25,398 nucleotides of DNA, taken from Bordetella parapertussis. GTDB lineage: Bacteria; Pseudomonadota; Gammaproteobacteria; Burkholderiales; Burkholderiaceae_C. This document shows positions 7,450-16,319 of the stretch, piece after piece (position 1 is the first letter of the stretch; each line of letters opens with the position of its first letter). A model generated the notes under the pieces. The model made no database searches, was not told where the DNA came from, and was given only the letters and a program-made list of their open reading frames with translations. The translations under genes were made by a program, and so were the position numbers. Where the stretch lies: NCBI GenBank assembly GCA_945907335.1, contig CAMDSU010000004.1, positions 1 through 25,398 of the forward strand. Direction: 5' to 3'.

Positions 7450-10316
7450 CGTCCAGTGAAAGAAGTGTTTTCTTCGACCCAGCCCACTCGACCTTCTAAG
7501 GTACCCAAACCAGTGGATTGCATATCAATGCGTAACTCTTGAATTGCCTGGTCGTAAACAAACGTGTACCGAGTTTTGGCGATGCCATGGGTGTTGAAAG
7601 AGCCTTTGACACCTGCAGAAGTTGCTTGTGCGAAATGGCTGCTTTGGTTCAGCTCTTTATAAAGCGGAAACCGCTGTCCATCCAACAAAACGTGAGAAGG
7701 ACTGAACTGAATACTGTGAGAAAGAGAAACCGATTCTTCATTAACCAATGTCGCCGGATTGTCTGAGCCTTGCTCCGTCCATTTTCTTTCCAATTGTCCC
7801 GTTCCCTGACATATTTGCGCGGGGTACAACAAACTGCGTCCAAACATCACAGCAGGCATGCTGAACACAACAATCAACAACAACAGAATTCGCCAATCCA
7901 CGCTGCCGTCTACCAACACTGGTTCTGCGGCGCTGACTGCGTCAGGGTTTGGCACTTCATTGGAGGCTGGGAGGCTTTGTTTGAAAAAGGGGATTGCAGG
8001 TACAAATGGTATGGATGGCTTTTCAACGAACGTCTGCGGTTGAAGTGAGTTCAATGTCTGCGGTTGCAGTGAGTTCAATGTCTGCGGTTGCAGTGAGTTC
8101 AATGTCTGCGGTTGAACTGAATTCAATGACTGAAGGGGCGTGTCAATGACATGCTGGTTTGAGCTGTTGTCTTTCATCGCCCACATATCATCTGAATGAA
8201 TGGATTGGGTTAAGTTCGACAGCATCGTCGTGTCGTTCGCATTTTTTTCGCTTGGAATCTTTTCAGTATTACCTGCATCCGTTGCTTTGGGAGGTGCTGC
8301 GTCAGACGATTTCAGCTGTTCATCTGCCAGCGACTGTAGATTTTTTTCAAAAACGGGAGGCGCATTGGCTTGGCTAGCTTCAGGCAGGCTTGCTGAAGGC
8401 TTTTGTCGCAATTGATGGTTTGGTGGCAAGCGCGTTTCCAGAACCAAAGAAGCAAATGCGGACGGGGGCACTTTGGCGGGAGTGGCGGGAGTGGCGGGAG
8501 TGGCGGGAGTGGCGGGAACAAGCTTGTCCAGATTTGAATGCACCTTGTCAATTTGGGATTGCAAATCCTCCAAGGCTTGTGGGTCCACAAGCTTCAGCGC
8601 TGAGGCCTGTGCAATGGTTGAACCTGATTGTTGGCGGTTGGAGAATTTGTCTTTGGGCAAATCAGCCTGAGAGACCTTGCCTGCGAGGTCTGCTGCATTG
8701 CCCTTTTGATGGGTCAGGGCCTCTGAAGGAAGGGATTGAATATTGGCAGGAATACCCGTTGAGGGAATTGCTTGTTGGTTAGCACTTTCAGATGCCGGCG
8801 CAAGTAACTGTGTATTTCCAGAAGCAGCAATGCCAGCCAGTTTCTGGGAATTGCTCTTGATCGCATCATCACCCACTTGCTGGATATTTGCCGCCACGGC
8901 AGCATCTGCCAACTTTTGCTGGTTACTCTTGATCGCATCATCACCCACTTGCTGGAAATTTGCCGCCACGGCAGCATCCGCCAACTTTTGCTGGTTGCTC
9001 TTGATCGCATCATCATCCACTTGCTGGATATTTGCCGCCGCAGCAGCATCCGACAACTTTTGTTGATTGGAATTGACTCCATTTGTATCGGCTTGTTGGA
9101 TGTTATCTTTGACGGCTCCCTCTTGGGCTTTCTGTAAATTTTCATTCTTCTGCGAAGATTTTAAAAATCCAGCAGCAGGCATATTCACAGCATTGCTTTG
9201 AACATTTTCAACATCCGATTGCCCAGAAAAACTGTCATTGGCTTGCTTGATGTTGTCTTGCATGGTGCGATTGACCACCGCACTCAATTGCTTTTGATCA
9301 ATTTCAGAAACCCATTCACCCTCAGGGATTGGCCCAGACGATGAATCTGTAGATTCATTAGCGTCCGCAGATTTTTGGCGTCGAATCTTAAACGTGCCTG
9401 TATCGTTATTCTTCTTTTTGGCAGTGACGCGCGAATGGAAGGCGGTAGGAATACTTTCAGTGTCAAAAGGTTTGATGCATTTAATCTTGATGGTTTCGTA
9501 ATATGACTTGAAAGCAGAAGCGGAGACGGAAAAAGCTGTCCGCATATTTTGAAACAAGTTGTCTTCAATCACATCTATCTTGCCGTCAGACATCATTGAG
9601 TCGCATACGTTGGTCAAAATCATGATCTTCTGATCCTGCGTCAACAACGGAGCAGCTTGCCTGAGGAATACATTCATTTTTACAGAGCGAACGGTTGTCA
9701 TGGCAGCTGCTTGCAAACCTTCAAACTCACCTAAAACCACCTGCAATTGACCAATTTCTTCATCAGCAATGTTGCCGTCAGCCGCCATCATGTACAACAA
9801 ACAACATGCCAAGGTCAAATGGGCTGATTCATCAGATAAGGTCAAACTCTTTTGTGAATATTTGCCGAGTAATGATTTGTTGTTCTTGAGACTTAAATTT
9901 GCGAAATGTGTTTTGAAACTCATCTCGCTAACGCCAAAAGCATCAGAAATTTGATGAAACAACTGCAATTCATGGTCATCTGCCAAGCCATCAGAGAGCA
10001 AACAATCACACAGGTTTGTCAAAATGCAACCGTGGTCAGCTTGCACCAATATGCTTTGGGTGTCTTTTAAAAACTGTTCGACAGAATTTTCTTCAGCGTA
10101 TACGAAGGCAATGTCGAGAAGCTCGTTATGGCTACCCACCACCGCTTGTAATTGACTGGATTCATGTTCATCAATTTCACCATCAGCAGTCAACATATAA
10201 ATCAATGCAACCGCCAATGCCATGAACGGGGTGATTTGAAAATCCTCGCCTCGTGCCGGCAAAGAAACTGGCACAGGCACTTCAGTGTCAGACTTTGCAG
10301 GTTTGCGCTTGTTCAT
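7428..10316 (-). CDS. Large repeat-containing membrane protein with two TerB-like domains
   Basis: A 962-residue protein from the ATG at 10316; a TTG at 10367 would add 17 residues. Residues about 25-150 and 160-280 form two helical TerB-like domains, each with acidic loops: TADGEIDEHE and SDGLADDHE in the first, AADGNIADEE and SDGKIDVIED in the second. A long Gln/Asn/Ala/Ser-rich region (about 300-800) holds three tandem repeat types with periods of 24, 3 and 8 residues. One membrane helix (WRILLLLIVVFSMPAVMF) lies near 808-825. A C-terminal domain of about 130 residues follows, probably periplasmic, with Cys in ICQGTG and GRCANDW. TerB domains are known from tellurite and stress-response proteins and can bind metal. 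Function is unknown. It is divergent from the histidine kinase gene and overlaps the lipoprotein gene. Confidence 0.82.
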   Translation of the reverse strand: MNKRKPAKSDTEVPVPVSLPARGEDFQITPFMALAVALIYMLTADGEIDEHESSQLQAVVGSHNELLDIAFVYAEENSVEQFLKDTQSILVQADHGCILTNLCDCLLSDGLADDHELQLFHQISDAFGVSEMSFKTHFANLSLKNNKSLLGKYSQKSLTLSDESAHLTLACCLLYMMAADGNIADEEIGQLQVVLGEFEGLQAAAMTTVRSVKMNVFLRQAAPLLTQDQKIMILTNVCDSMMSDGKIDVIEDNLFQNMRTAFSVSASAFKSYYETIKIKCIKPFDTESIPTAFHSRVTAKKKNNDTGTFKIRRQKSADANESTDSSSGPIPEGEWVSEIDQKQLSAVVNRTMQDNIKQANDSFSGQSDVENVQSNAVNMPAAGFLKSSQKNENLQKAQEGAVKDNIQQADTNGVNSNQQKLSDAAAAANIQQVDDDAIKSNQQKLADAAVAANFQQVGDDAIKSNQQKLADAAVAANIQQVGDDAIKSNSQKLAGIAASGNTQLLAPASESANQQAIPSTGIPANIQSLPSEALTHQKGNAADLAGKVSQADLPKDKFSNRQQSGSTIAQASALKLVDPQALEDLQSQIDKVHSNLDKLVPATPATPATPATPAKVPPSAFASLVLETRLPPNHQLRQKPSASLPEASQANAPPVFEKNLQSLADEQLKSSDAAPPKATDAGNTEKIPSEKNANDTTMLSNLTQSIHSDDMWAMKDNSSNQHVIDTPLQSLNSVQPQTLNSLQPQTLNSLQPQTLNSLQPQTFVEKPSIPFVPAIPFFKQSLPASNEVPNPDAVSAAEPVLVDGSVDWRILLLLIVVFSMPAVMFGRSLLYPAQICQGTGQLERKWTEQGSDNPATLVNEESVSLSHSIQFSPSHVLLDGQRFPLYKELNQSSHFAQATSAGVKGSFNTHGIAKTRYTFVYDQAIQELRIDMQSTGLGTLEGRVGWVEENTSFTGRCANDWF
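8031..8126 (-). repeat. Four tandem 24-base units within the TerB gene (8-residue repeat)
   Basis: Four consecutive units encode LNSVQPQT, then LNSLQPQT three times. The DNA units are nearly identical and in frame, so unit number could change without breaking the reading frame. Confidence 0.9.
8474..8516 (-). repeat. Short 9-base tandem repeat encoding Pro-Ala-Thr
   Basis: On the plus strand AGTGGCGGG occurs four times without interruption (8481-8516), preceded by a partial unit. Read on the coding strand it gives PATPATPATPAT-type sequence, a likely extended spacer in the linker region. Confidence 0.92.
8817..9104 (-). repeat. Tandem 72-base units within the TerB gene (24-residue repeat)
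   Basis: Four clear units each begin with NIQQ or NFQQ and contain SNQQKL or SNSQKL (for example NIQQVGDDAIKSNQQKLADA). The two middle units are almost identical at DNA level. More diverged copies continue down to about 8673 with the same 24-residue period, starting NTQLL and NIQSL. Confidence 0.9.
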
Positions 10317-10444
10317 ACGGTTTGTTGTAAGGGGAAATGCATGCAAATCGCCCGGCAAAACTGGCAATTACTCAGGAATACTCACGACAAATAATGCAGA
10401 TAACAAGCTATCATCAAAAAAACGATTCCGCAAAGGAAAGATAG

Positions 10445-12358
10445 TTGTTTTATAAAAAATTCATAAGCATATTTATTGTCGTATCTATCGCAGTATGCAT
10501 ACACATCACCGCCAGCGCTGCAAGCTTTAGCCAAAGTTTTCATCTGGATGCTTCAGACAGCTTAACGGTCAATGAGGTCATTCAAAAACCTTTTCGTAAC
10601 TACAATGACAATCTGCATTTAGGCTTCATTGATGGCGCAGTATGGATAAAAATTGAAATAGATAAATTCGACAATTTATCGCGCACGCAAAAACTAAACG
10701 AAGACCATGTACTGATACTTAGTCCATTTGTTCTCGAAGACATCACGGTTTTCGAAAAAATTGGCCCAGAGTGGCTTGCTCAAAGTGGCGGGAGTCTGGC
10801 CACCACAGCCACCAGAATTTGTCCCTACGGTATGCATTGCTTTATTTTGAAAAATGAAGAAGGTGCCACCAAAAAAAATATATACATCAAGATAAAGCAC
10901 ACAGGGTACTTGACGCTTAAATCAGAAATAACGTCAATCTCTGCTCTTGCCACTATCACTGCCGTCTACACAGAAAGTATCACATTTGCGCAATCCATTG
11001 CGCTCAGCCTGTTCTTTGTTTCGTTAGTTTTGATCTTGATAGACCGGTCCTTGTTCATTTTGGTCTATAGCCTGATGCAACTCAGCATTTTTCTGTACAT
11101 TATTTTTGCATCGGGAAAAATGTACATGCATTTTCCGTTCATGCAAGCAGAAAACTTCAGTTACCTGAATTACCAATTTGTCAATATCCGGATATTTTTG
11201 ATCATCTTATTAGGGTATTCGTTCACTAAAAATTACGGCGTCAACAATGCCTATAGACAAATGATTCTTGGGCTTCTCAGTGCAAGCTTGTGTGCTTTTT
11301 TTCTCATTGCATATGGCTACATTAGATTGGGAATTTACATGTATGTGATCGCTATTGCGCTGAACTTGCCAGTGCAATTTTATGGTTTGCGACACTCTAA
11401 AAATATTCCATTGACCATTAAAAGATTACTAAAGGGTTCATACATCATTTTTACCTCCATAGTTATTTATGGCTATATCAATATCTTTACGGGCAGCGAA
11501 ATTTTGTCGGACCGAGGGGCTGAACTGATCTTTTTTACGAATTACCGCTTGAATGGTTTGGCATTTGGCGTGGTAGTTTTCTTGGTATTGATATTCAAAC
11601 ACTACGACGAAAGAATAAAAAGTATTTTGCGAGAAAAAGATTTGCAACTCGACGCAGAGACATCGCGAATGAACAGCGAAAAACTCAAAGAACGGCAAAC
11701 TTTGATAGATATCTTGACACACGAGTTGAAAAATCCATTGACGACGTTACGCTTTGCCACATATTCAATGAACCAAAAAAACACAACTGATGCCGAAACC
11801 CAATCGCGCTCACACCGTATCAATGCGACACTTGACCGCATGGATCAATTAATCACGCAAGTGGCAAACTCCAACAAAATTGACCGGTTTCAAATTGAGG
11901 AATCCCCGACACATATCAATGCAAAAGCATTGATCACTCAGATCATTGAGGATTTATTGCCATCTAACGAGTCTGTTGAAAGTAAATTCACTCTGCTTTT
12001 GCCTGATGACATCGATTTTTATGGCAATCAACAAATGTTGTTTTTGATCATTGAAAATTTAATTTCTAATGCACTCAAATACTCTGAACCGCTTACCTTG
12101 ATTCATGTTCATGCATCCGTGGACGCGCTTGCATCCGTGCTGAGTATTTCCAACCAATTTCCTGTCAATGCCAGGCCTGATCCGGACAAGTTGTTTCAAC
12201 GGTATTACAGACACGATGAATTCCAACCTTTGGCGGGAATGGGAATTGGTTTGTCATTGATCAAAGAAGCTGTCGAAAAAATTGGTTCGGAAATTTCTTT
12301 CGAACAAGACGACAAACACATCACTTTCACCCTAAGGGTGCCACTATGCCAAACATGA
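10445..12358 (+). CDS. Sensor histidine kinase with 7TMR-DISM sensor module
   Basis: A 637-residue membrane kinase. A signal peptide (to about 26) leads into a periplasmic 7TMR-DISMED2-type domain (about 28-170), seven membrane helices (about 180-385), and a HisKA dimerisation domain with the phosphorylated His426 in ILTHELKNPLTTLRF. The ATPase domain has the N box IIENLISNALKYS (Asn538 and Asn542) and the G box GMGIGLSLI (598-606). The usual DxGxG element between them is not visible; the sequence there is SISNQFPVNARPDPDKLF, a short form. The start is a TTG with AGGA well placed upstream; no nearby in-frame ATG fits. It overlaps the regulator gene by 13 bases. Hand counts show it is much more AT-rich than neighbouring genes. 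The signal is unknown. Confidence 0.92.
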   Translation: MFYKKFISIFIVVSIAVCIHITASAASFSQSFHLDASDSLTVNEVIQKPFRNYNDNLHLGFIDGAVWIKIEIDKFDNLSRTQKLNEDHVLILSPFVLEDITVFEKIGPEWLAQSGGSLATTATRICPYGMHCFILKNEEGATKKNIYIKIKHTGYLTLKSEITSISALATITAVYTESITFAQSIALSLFFVSLVLILIDRSLFILVYSLMQLSIFLYIIFASGKMYMHFPFMQAENFSYLNYQFVNIRIFLIILLGYSFTKNYGVNNAYRQMILGLLSASLCAFFLIAYGYIRLGIYMYVIAIALNLPVQFYGLRHSKNIPLTIKRLLKGSYIIFTSIVIYGYINIFTGSEILSDRGAELIFFTNYRLNGLAFGVVVFLVLIFKHYDERIKSILREKDLQLDAETSRMNSEKLKERQTLIDILTHELKNPLTTLRFATYSMNQKNTTDAETQSRSHRINATLDRMDQLITQVANSNKIDRFQIEESPTHINAKALITQIIEDLLPSNESVESKFTLLLPDDIDFYGNQQMLFLIIENLISNALKYSEPLTLIHVHASVDALASVLSISNQFPVNARPDPDKLFQRYYRHDEFQPLAGMGIGLSLIKEAVEKIGSEISFEQDDKHITFTLRVPLCQT

Positions 12359-13089
12359 TTCAAAACGATATTTCTTCAAAAATCCACCAATATGTAGTGG
12401 CTATTGTGGAAGACGATGTATTGCTTAGACAGGAAATTGTTTCTCACCTTAACGCCAATCATTTTGAAACACATGGCGTTTCAAGTGCAGCCGCGCTGGA
12501 TGATTTGGTCACGCTTCGCCCCATTGACATCTACATCATCGATTTGAATTTACCCGGCGAATCGGGAATTAGTTTGTGCAAACGTTTGCGTGAACGCACG
12601 CCCAATGTAGGCATTGTGATCATGACTGCACGTGTGGCCTTGCATGATCGATTGACGGGCTATAGCCATGGTGGTGCAGATTTTTATCTCACCAAACCTG
12701 TCTCTCCCGAGGAGTTGACGATGGTGGTTCAAAATCTGGGAAAGCGTGTCAAAAAATTGAATAACGTGAACGATTGGCAACTGAGTCTGCGTGACCGCAC
12801 GCTTCAGTCACCTGGTCTGATTGAAAAGATTCGTTTGACTAACCGCGAAAAAATACTTCTCGTGGCGTTAAGCCAAGCCAATGATTTCACGCTTGAATCC
12901 GGCGTGCTGTGTGATTTGTTTTCCGAGGATGATTCAGACGAAGGCATGAGTAAGCATGCACTTGAAGAGTTGATTGCACGGTTTAGAAAAAAAATCAAAG
13001 GCATCGATTCAAGCAGCACGGAATCTGCCATCAAATCCGTATGGGGCGTTGGTTATCAATTGTGTATTCCTATCAGCTTGGTCTACTGA
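12346..13089 (+). CDS. Response regulator, OmpR/PhoB type
   Basis: A 247-residue response regulator. The receiver domain (about 16-130) has the acidic pocket VEDD (22-24), the phosphoacceptor Asp66 in IIDLNLPGE, Thr94 in VIMTAR and Lys117 in YLTKPVS. The C-terminal part (about 140-245) fits a winged-helix DNA-binding domain. It has the LTNREKILLVAL element near the start and the final VWGVGYQLCI hairpin, typical of OmpR-type regulators. AAGGGTG lies upstream of the ATG at 12346. The 13-base overlap with the kinase gene shows they form one two-component system; His426 of the kinase is the expected phosphodonor. Targets are unknown, although the divergent TerB-repeat gene is an obvious first candidate. 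No recognisable operator was found. Confidence 0.93.
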   Translation: MPNMIQNDISSKIHQYVVAIVEDDVLLRQEIVSHLNANHFETHGVSSAAALDDLVTLRPIDIYIIDLNLPGESGISLCKRLRERTPNVGIVIMTARVALHDRLTGYSHGGADFYLTKPVSPEELTMVVQNLGKRVKKLNNVNDWQLSLRDRTLQSPGLIEKIRLTNREKILLVALSQANDFTLESGVLCDLFSEDDSDEGMSKHALEELIARFRKKIKGIDSSSTESAIKSVWGVGYQLCIPISLVY

Positions 13090-13107
13090 CAAGAGGTGTG
13101 AGTGGAT

Positions 13108-13584
13108 TCAATGCGAGGCAGCTTGCTTGAGGGGTAATGCTGTTTTGTATCGCACTTGCTTGAGTGCAAAGCTGCTGCGAATTTTTTCCACCCCTGAAAT
13201 AGGTGTGAGTTGTTCAAGAATAAATTTTTCCAGTGCGGCCATGTCAGCGATGGCCACACGAATCAAATAATCAGAGTCACCCGTCATTAAATAGCATTCC
13301 ATCACTTCGTCGTGTTCAGCGATTCTTTGCTCAAACTCTGCCAACGCGGATTTAGATTGCTCTTTTAAACTGATGGAAATAAACACGTTCAAGCCCAATC
13401 CCAAAGACTGCGGGTGGGTGAGCGCCACATAGCGCTGTATCACACCGGCCGCCTCTAGCGCTTTGACTCGACTCAGGCACGGAGATGGCGATAAATGCAC
13501 CCGCTTGGCAAGCTCAACATTGGTCAATGAAGCATCGTCTTGCAATTGCGCCAAAATTTTGTAATCCATCGAGTCCATCAGCAT
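13108..13584 (-). CDS. Lrp/AsnC family transcriptional regulator
   Basis: A 158-residue Lrp/AsnC regulator of normal length. The N-terminal helix-turn-helix spans about residues 5-55, with DYKILAQLQDDASLTNVELA and the recognition helix region LSPSPCLSRVKALEAAGVI. The RAM effector-binding domain spans about 65-150, including EVMECYLMTGDSDYLIRV. The ATG at 13584 is preceded by AAGGTGA at good spacing. The gene is divergent from the 2-oxoacid dehydrogenase E1 gene, which is its likely target. Such regulators often sense an amino acid linked to the controlled pathway. The same arrangement is known for mdeR next to mdeB in Pseudomonas putida methionine catabolism, but no mdeA is present here. The C-terminal end faces the response regulator gene. 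Confidence 0.93.
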   Translation of the reverse strand: MLMDSMDYKILAQLQDDASLTNVELAKRVHLSPSPCLSRVKALEAAGVIQRYVALTHPQSLGLGLNVFISISLKEQSKSALAEFEQRIAEHDEVMECYLMTGDSDYLIRVAIADMAALEKFILEQLTPISGVEKIRSSFALKQVRYKTALPLKQAASH

Positions 13585-13612
13585 AAATCACCTTTAAATT
13601 TAATATTCTCAG

Positions 13613-13663
13613 CATTTTATATCGCAAATAATCATTTTATAGGTATGAATAAATAGCCTATTT
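13613..13663. promoter_or_regulatory. Candidate operator region for the Lrp-type regulator
   Basis: In the divergent region, CATTTTATA occurs twice as a direct repeat (13613-13621 and 13633-13641), 20 bases apart and so on about the same helix face. Next to it, AAATAG-C-CTATTT (13651-13663) is a perfect six-base inverted repeat around one central base. Lrp-type proteins bind AT-rich dyads of about 15 bases in phased arrays, which fits. Binding by this regulator is inference. Confidence 0.45.
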
Positions 13664-13718
13664 GGCGTGTTTTTTTCTATATTTATCAACCATACATTTC
13701 ATTCGAGCCCTGAGATTC

Positions 13719-16319
13719 ATGCTGACACAAACCTGTGACCTTGACCCTGTTGAAACCGCAGAATGGCGCGATGCATTTGCCAGCGTAGTACAGCTTCACG
13801 GCTGTGAACGCGCACGTTATTTGTTGGACCAATTGGTCGTGCTGGCACATCAGCAACACATTGGATGGTCACCCGAATTGGTCACGCCTTATGTCAACAC
13901 GATTGCTGTACAAGCGCAGCAGCCCTACCCAGGAGACCTGGCCATTGAAGAAAAGCTCGCGTCATTGATGCGCTGGAACGCCTTGGCGATGGTGGCGCGG
14001 GCCAACAGCGCATACGGTGAATTAGGTGGGCATATCGCGAGTTATGCAAGTGCCGCTGATTTGTTTGAAGTGGGCTACAACCACTTTTTTCACGCTCGGG
14101 ATTCTCATCACCAAGGTGACTTGGTATTTTTTCAACCGCACAGTGCACCTGGTGTTTATGCACGGGCTTATTTAGAAGGCCGGTTAAGCGAAGAAGATTT
14201 GTCGCACTACCGGCAAGAGTTGAAAGCGCCGCGTCTAGCAGCACGCGGTTTATCAAGTTACCCGCATCCTTGGTTGATGCCAGACTTTTGGCAATTTCCC
14301 ACCGGATCCATGGGCCTGGGCCCCATCAGTGCCATTTACCACGCGCGATTCATGCGTTACTTGACTCACCGCGGTTTGCTCAACTGTGAGGGTCGTAAAG
14401 TTTGGGGTGTTTTTGGTGACGGCGAAATGGATGAACCCGAGAGCATGAGTGCATTGACACTGGCCTCGCGCGAGCGGTTGGATAACTTGGTCTGGGTAGT
14501 GAACTGCAATTTACAACGTCTGGATGGTCCAGTGCGCGGCAACGGTCGCATCATTGATGAACTTGAAAAGTTGTTTCGTGGTGCCGGATGGAACGTCATC
14601 AAATTGATTTGGGGCAGTGATTGGGATGGCCTGTTTGCGCGCGATACCAAGAATGCATTGGTCAAAGCATTTGCCAATACGGTGGATGGCCAAATGCAAA
14701 CCTTTGCCGCCAAAGATGGACGCTTCAACAGAGAAACTTTTTTTGGCCAAAACCCGGAATTGGCACAACTCGCACAAGGCTTGAGCGATGAGCAAATTGA
14801 CAGGCTTAAACGCGGCGGTCACGATCTGGTGAAAATCCACGCGGCCTATGCGGCAGCAACTGCACACCGTGGGCAACCAACAGTCATTTTGGCCCATACC
14901 AAGAAGGGCTACGGCATGGGCCAAGCCGGTCAAGGCAAGATGACCACGCACAGCCAGAAAAAATTGGATGAGTCAGCATTGCTGGCATTTCGTAACCGGT
15001 TCAACTTGCCTTTGTCTGACGAACAAGCTACACAACTGGCATTTTTCAAGCCGGCGACAGAAAGCCCTGAAATGCAATATTTGCACGCCAAGCGTGAAGC
15101 GCTGGGTGGCTATTTGCCTAAAAGACATACCGACTGCGAACCACTCACTGTGCCCGCGTTGAACAGCTATGCCGGTTTTGCATTGCAGGCCGATGGCAAA
15201 GAGATGTCTACCACCATGGCGTTCGTGCGCCTGTTGGGGCAATTGCTGAAAGACTCCGTGTTGGGGGCGCGTGTGGTTCCTATCGTGGCAGATGAAGCAC
15301 GTACTTTTGGCATGGCCAATTTGTTCAAGCAGGTAGGTATTTATTCCAGCGTCGGTCAGCAATACGAACCGGAGGATATCGGATCAGTGCTGAGTTACCG
15401 GGAGGCCATTGATGGACAAATTTTAGAAGAAGGCATCAGCGAAGCCGGTGCTATTGCCAGTTGGACCGCAGCTGCCACCAGTTACAGCGTGCACGGCTTG
15501 GCCATGCTGCCTTTTTATATTTATTACTCGATGTTTGGGTTTCAACGTGTGGGCGACGCCATATGGGCTGCCGCAGATCAACGTGCGCGTGGTTTCTTGA
15601 TGGGTGCCACATCCGGCAGAACCACACTTGGAGGAGAAGGCTTGCAACATCAAGATGGCAGCAGCCATTTGATTGCCGCAACCATTCCCAATTGCAAAGC
15701 CTATGACCCGGCTTTTGCCGGAGAAATGGCCGTCATCGTCGACCACGGCATGCGCGAAATGTTGATCGAGCAAAAGGATGTGTTTTATTACGTCACCCTG
15801 ATGAATGAAAACTATGCCCAACCGGATCTGCCTGCATCGGTACATGAACAGCTCATCAAAGGTGGCTACTTGTATGCAGCTGCTCCATTGGGCTTAGGGC
15901 CACGCGCCCCACAAGTCAGCTTGCTCGGTTCAGGCGCCATTCTGTGTGAAGTTGTGAAAGCAGCGGCCTTGCTGGCTCAACAAGGCATCGCAGCAGAAGT
16001 ATTCAGCATCACCAGTTGGAGTGAACTTGCCAGAGACGGACTGCGCACCGAGCAAGCGATGATGGCACACGAAAAGACACCCGTGGCATTCGTCACAAGC
16101 CTGCTTGCCGAACACAAAGGGCCAGTGATTGCAGCCACTGACTATGTCCGCGCTGTGCCTGAAAGTATTCGTGCGTATTTGCCACAGAACCGTCGCTACA
16201 TCACTTTGGGAACAGATGGCTTTGGCAGAAGCGATACGCGCCAAGAGTTGCGTTCGTTTTTCAATGTAGATGCTGCCAGCATTGTGAGAGCAGCGATATT
16301 TGCATTAGAAAAAAAATAA
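13719..16319 (+). CDS. Homodimeric-type 2-oxoacid (pyruvate) dehydrogenase E1 component, AceE/MdeB-like
   Basis: An 866-residue thiamine diphosphate enzyme matching AceE (887 residues in E. coli) end to end. Landmarks are HIASYASAADLFEVGYNHFF (105-124), the thiamine-binding GDGEMDEPES (233-242) with NCNLQRLDGPV, TKKGYGMGQAG, and the transketolase-like half with TSGRTTLGGEGLQHQDG, then ITSWSELARDG near the end. E1 decarboxylates a 2-oxoacid and hands the acyl group to a lipoyl E2. No E2 or E3 gene lies in the window. The divergent Lrp gene suggests a specialised paralogue rather than the housekeeping pyruvate enzyme. MdeB, which acts on 2-oxobutyrate in methionine degradation, is a precedent. 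The ATG at 13719 fits family N-termini; the longer frame to 13662 would cross the operator region. Confidence 0.92.
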   Translation: MLTQTCDLDPVETAEWRDAFASVVQLHGCERARYLLDQLVVLAHQQHIGWSPELVTPYVNTIAVQAQQPYPGDLAIEEKLASLMRWNALAMVARANSAYGELGGHIASYASAADLFEVGYNHFFHARDSHHQGDLVFFQPHSAPGVYARAYLEGRLSEEDLSHYRQELKAPRLAARGLSSYPHPWLMPDFWQFPTGSMGLGPISAIYHARFMRYLTHRGLLNCEGRKVWGVFGDGEMDEPESMSALTLASRERLDNLVWVVNCNLQRLDGPVRGNGRIIDELEKLFRGAGWNVIKLIWGSDWDGLFARDTKNALVKAFANTVDGQMQTFAAKDGRFNRETFFGQNPELAQLAQGLSDEQIDRLKRGGHDLVKIHAAYAAATAHRGQPTVILAHTKKGYGMGQAGQGKMTTHSQKKLDESALLAFRNRFNLPLSDEQATQLAFFKPATESPEMQYLHAKREALGGYLPKRHTDCEPLTVPALNSYAGFALQADGKEMSTTMAFVRLLGQLLKDSVLGARVVPIVADEARTFGMANLFKQVGIYSSVGQQYEPEDIGSVLSYREAIDGQILEEGISEAGAIASWTAAATSYSVHGLAMLPFYIYYSMFGFQRVGDAIWAAADQRARGFLMGATSGRTTLGGEGLQHQDGSSHLIAATIPNCKAYDPAFAGEMAVIVDHGMREMLIEQKDVFYYVTLMNENYAQPDLPASVHEQLIKGGYLYAAAPLGLGPRAPQVSLLGSGAILCEVVKAAALLAQQGIAAEVFSITSWSELARDGLRTEQAMMAHEKTPVAFVTSLLAEHKGPVIAATDYVRAVPESIRAYLPQNRRYITLGTDGFGRSDTRQELRSFFNVDAASIVRAAIFALEKK

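Noticed and set aside
8743..9137. Long repetitive frames on the plus strand opposite the TerB gene
   Set aside because: They are long only because the 72-base repeats keep all frames open. The minus-strand protein has domains and the expected composition.
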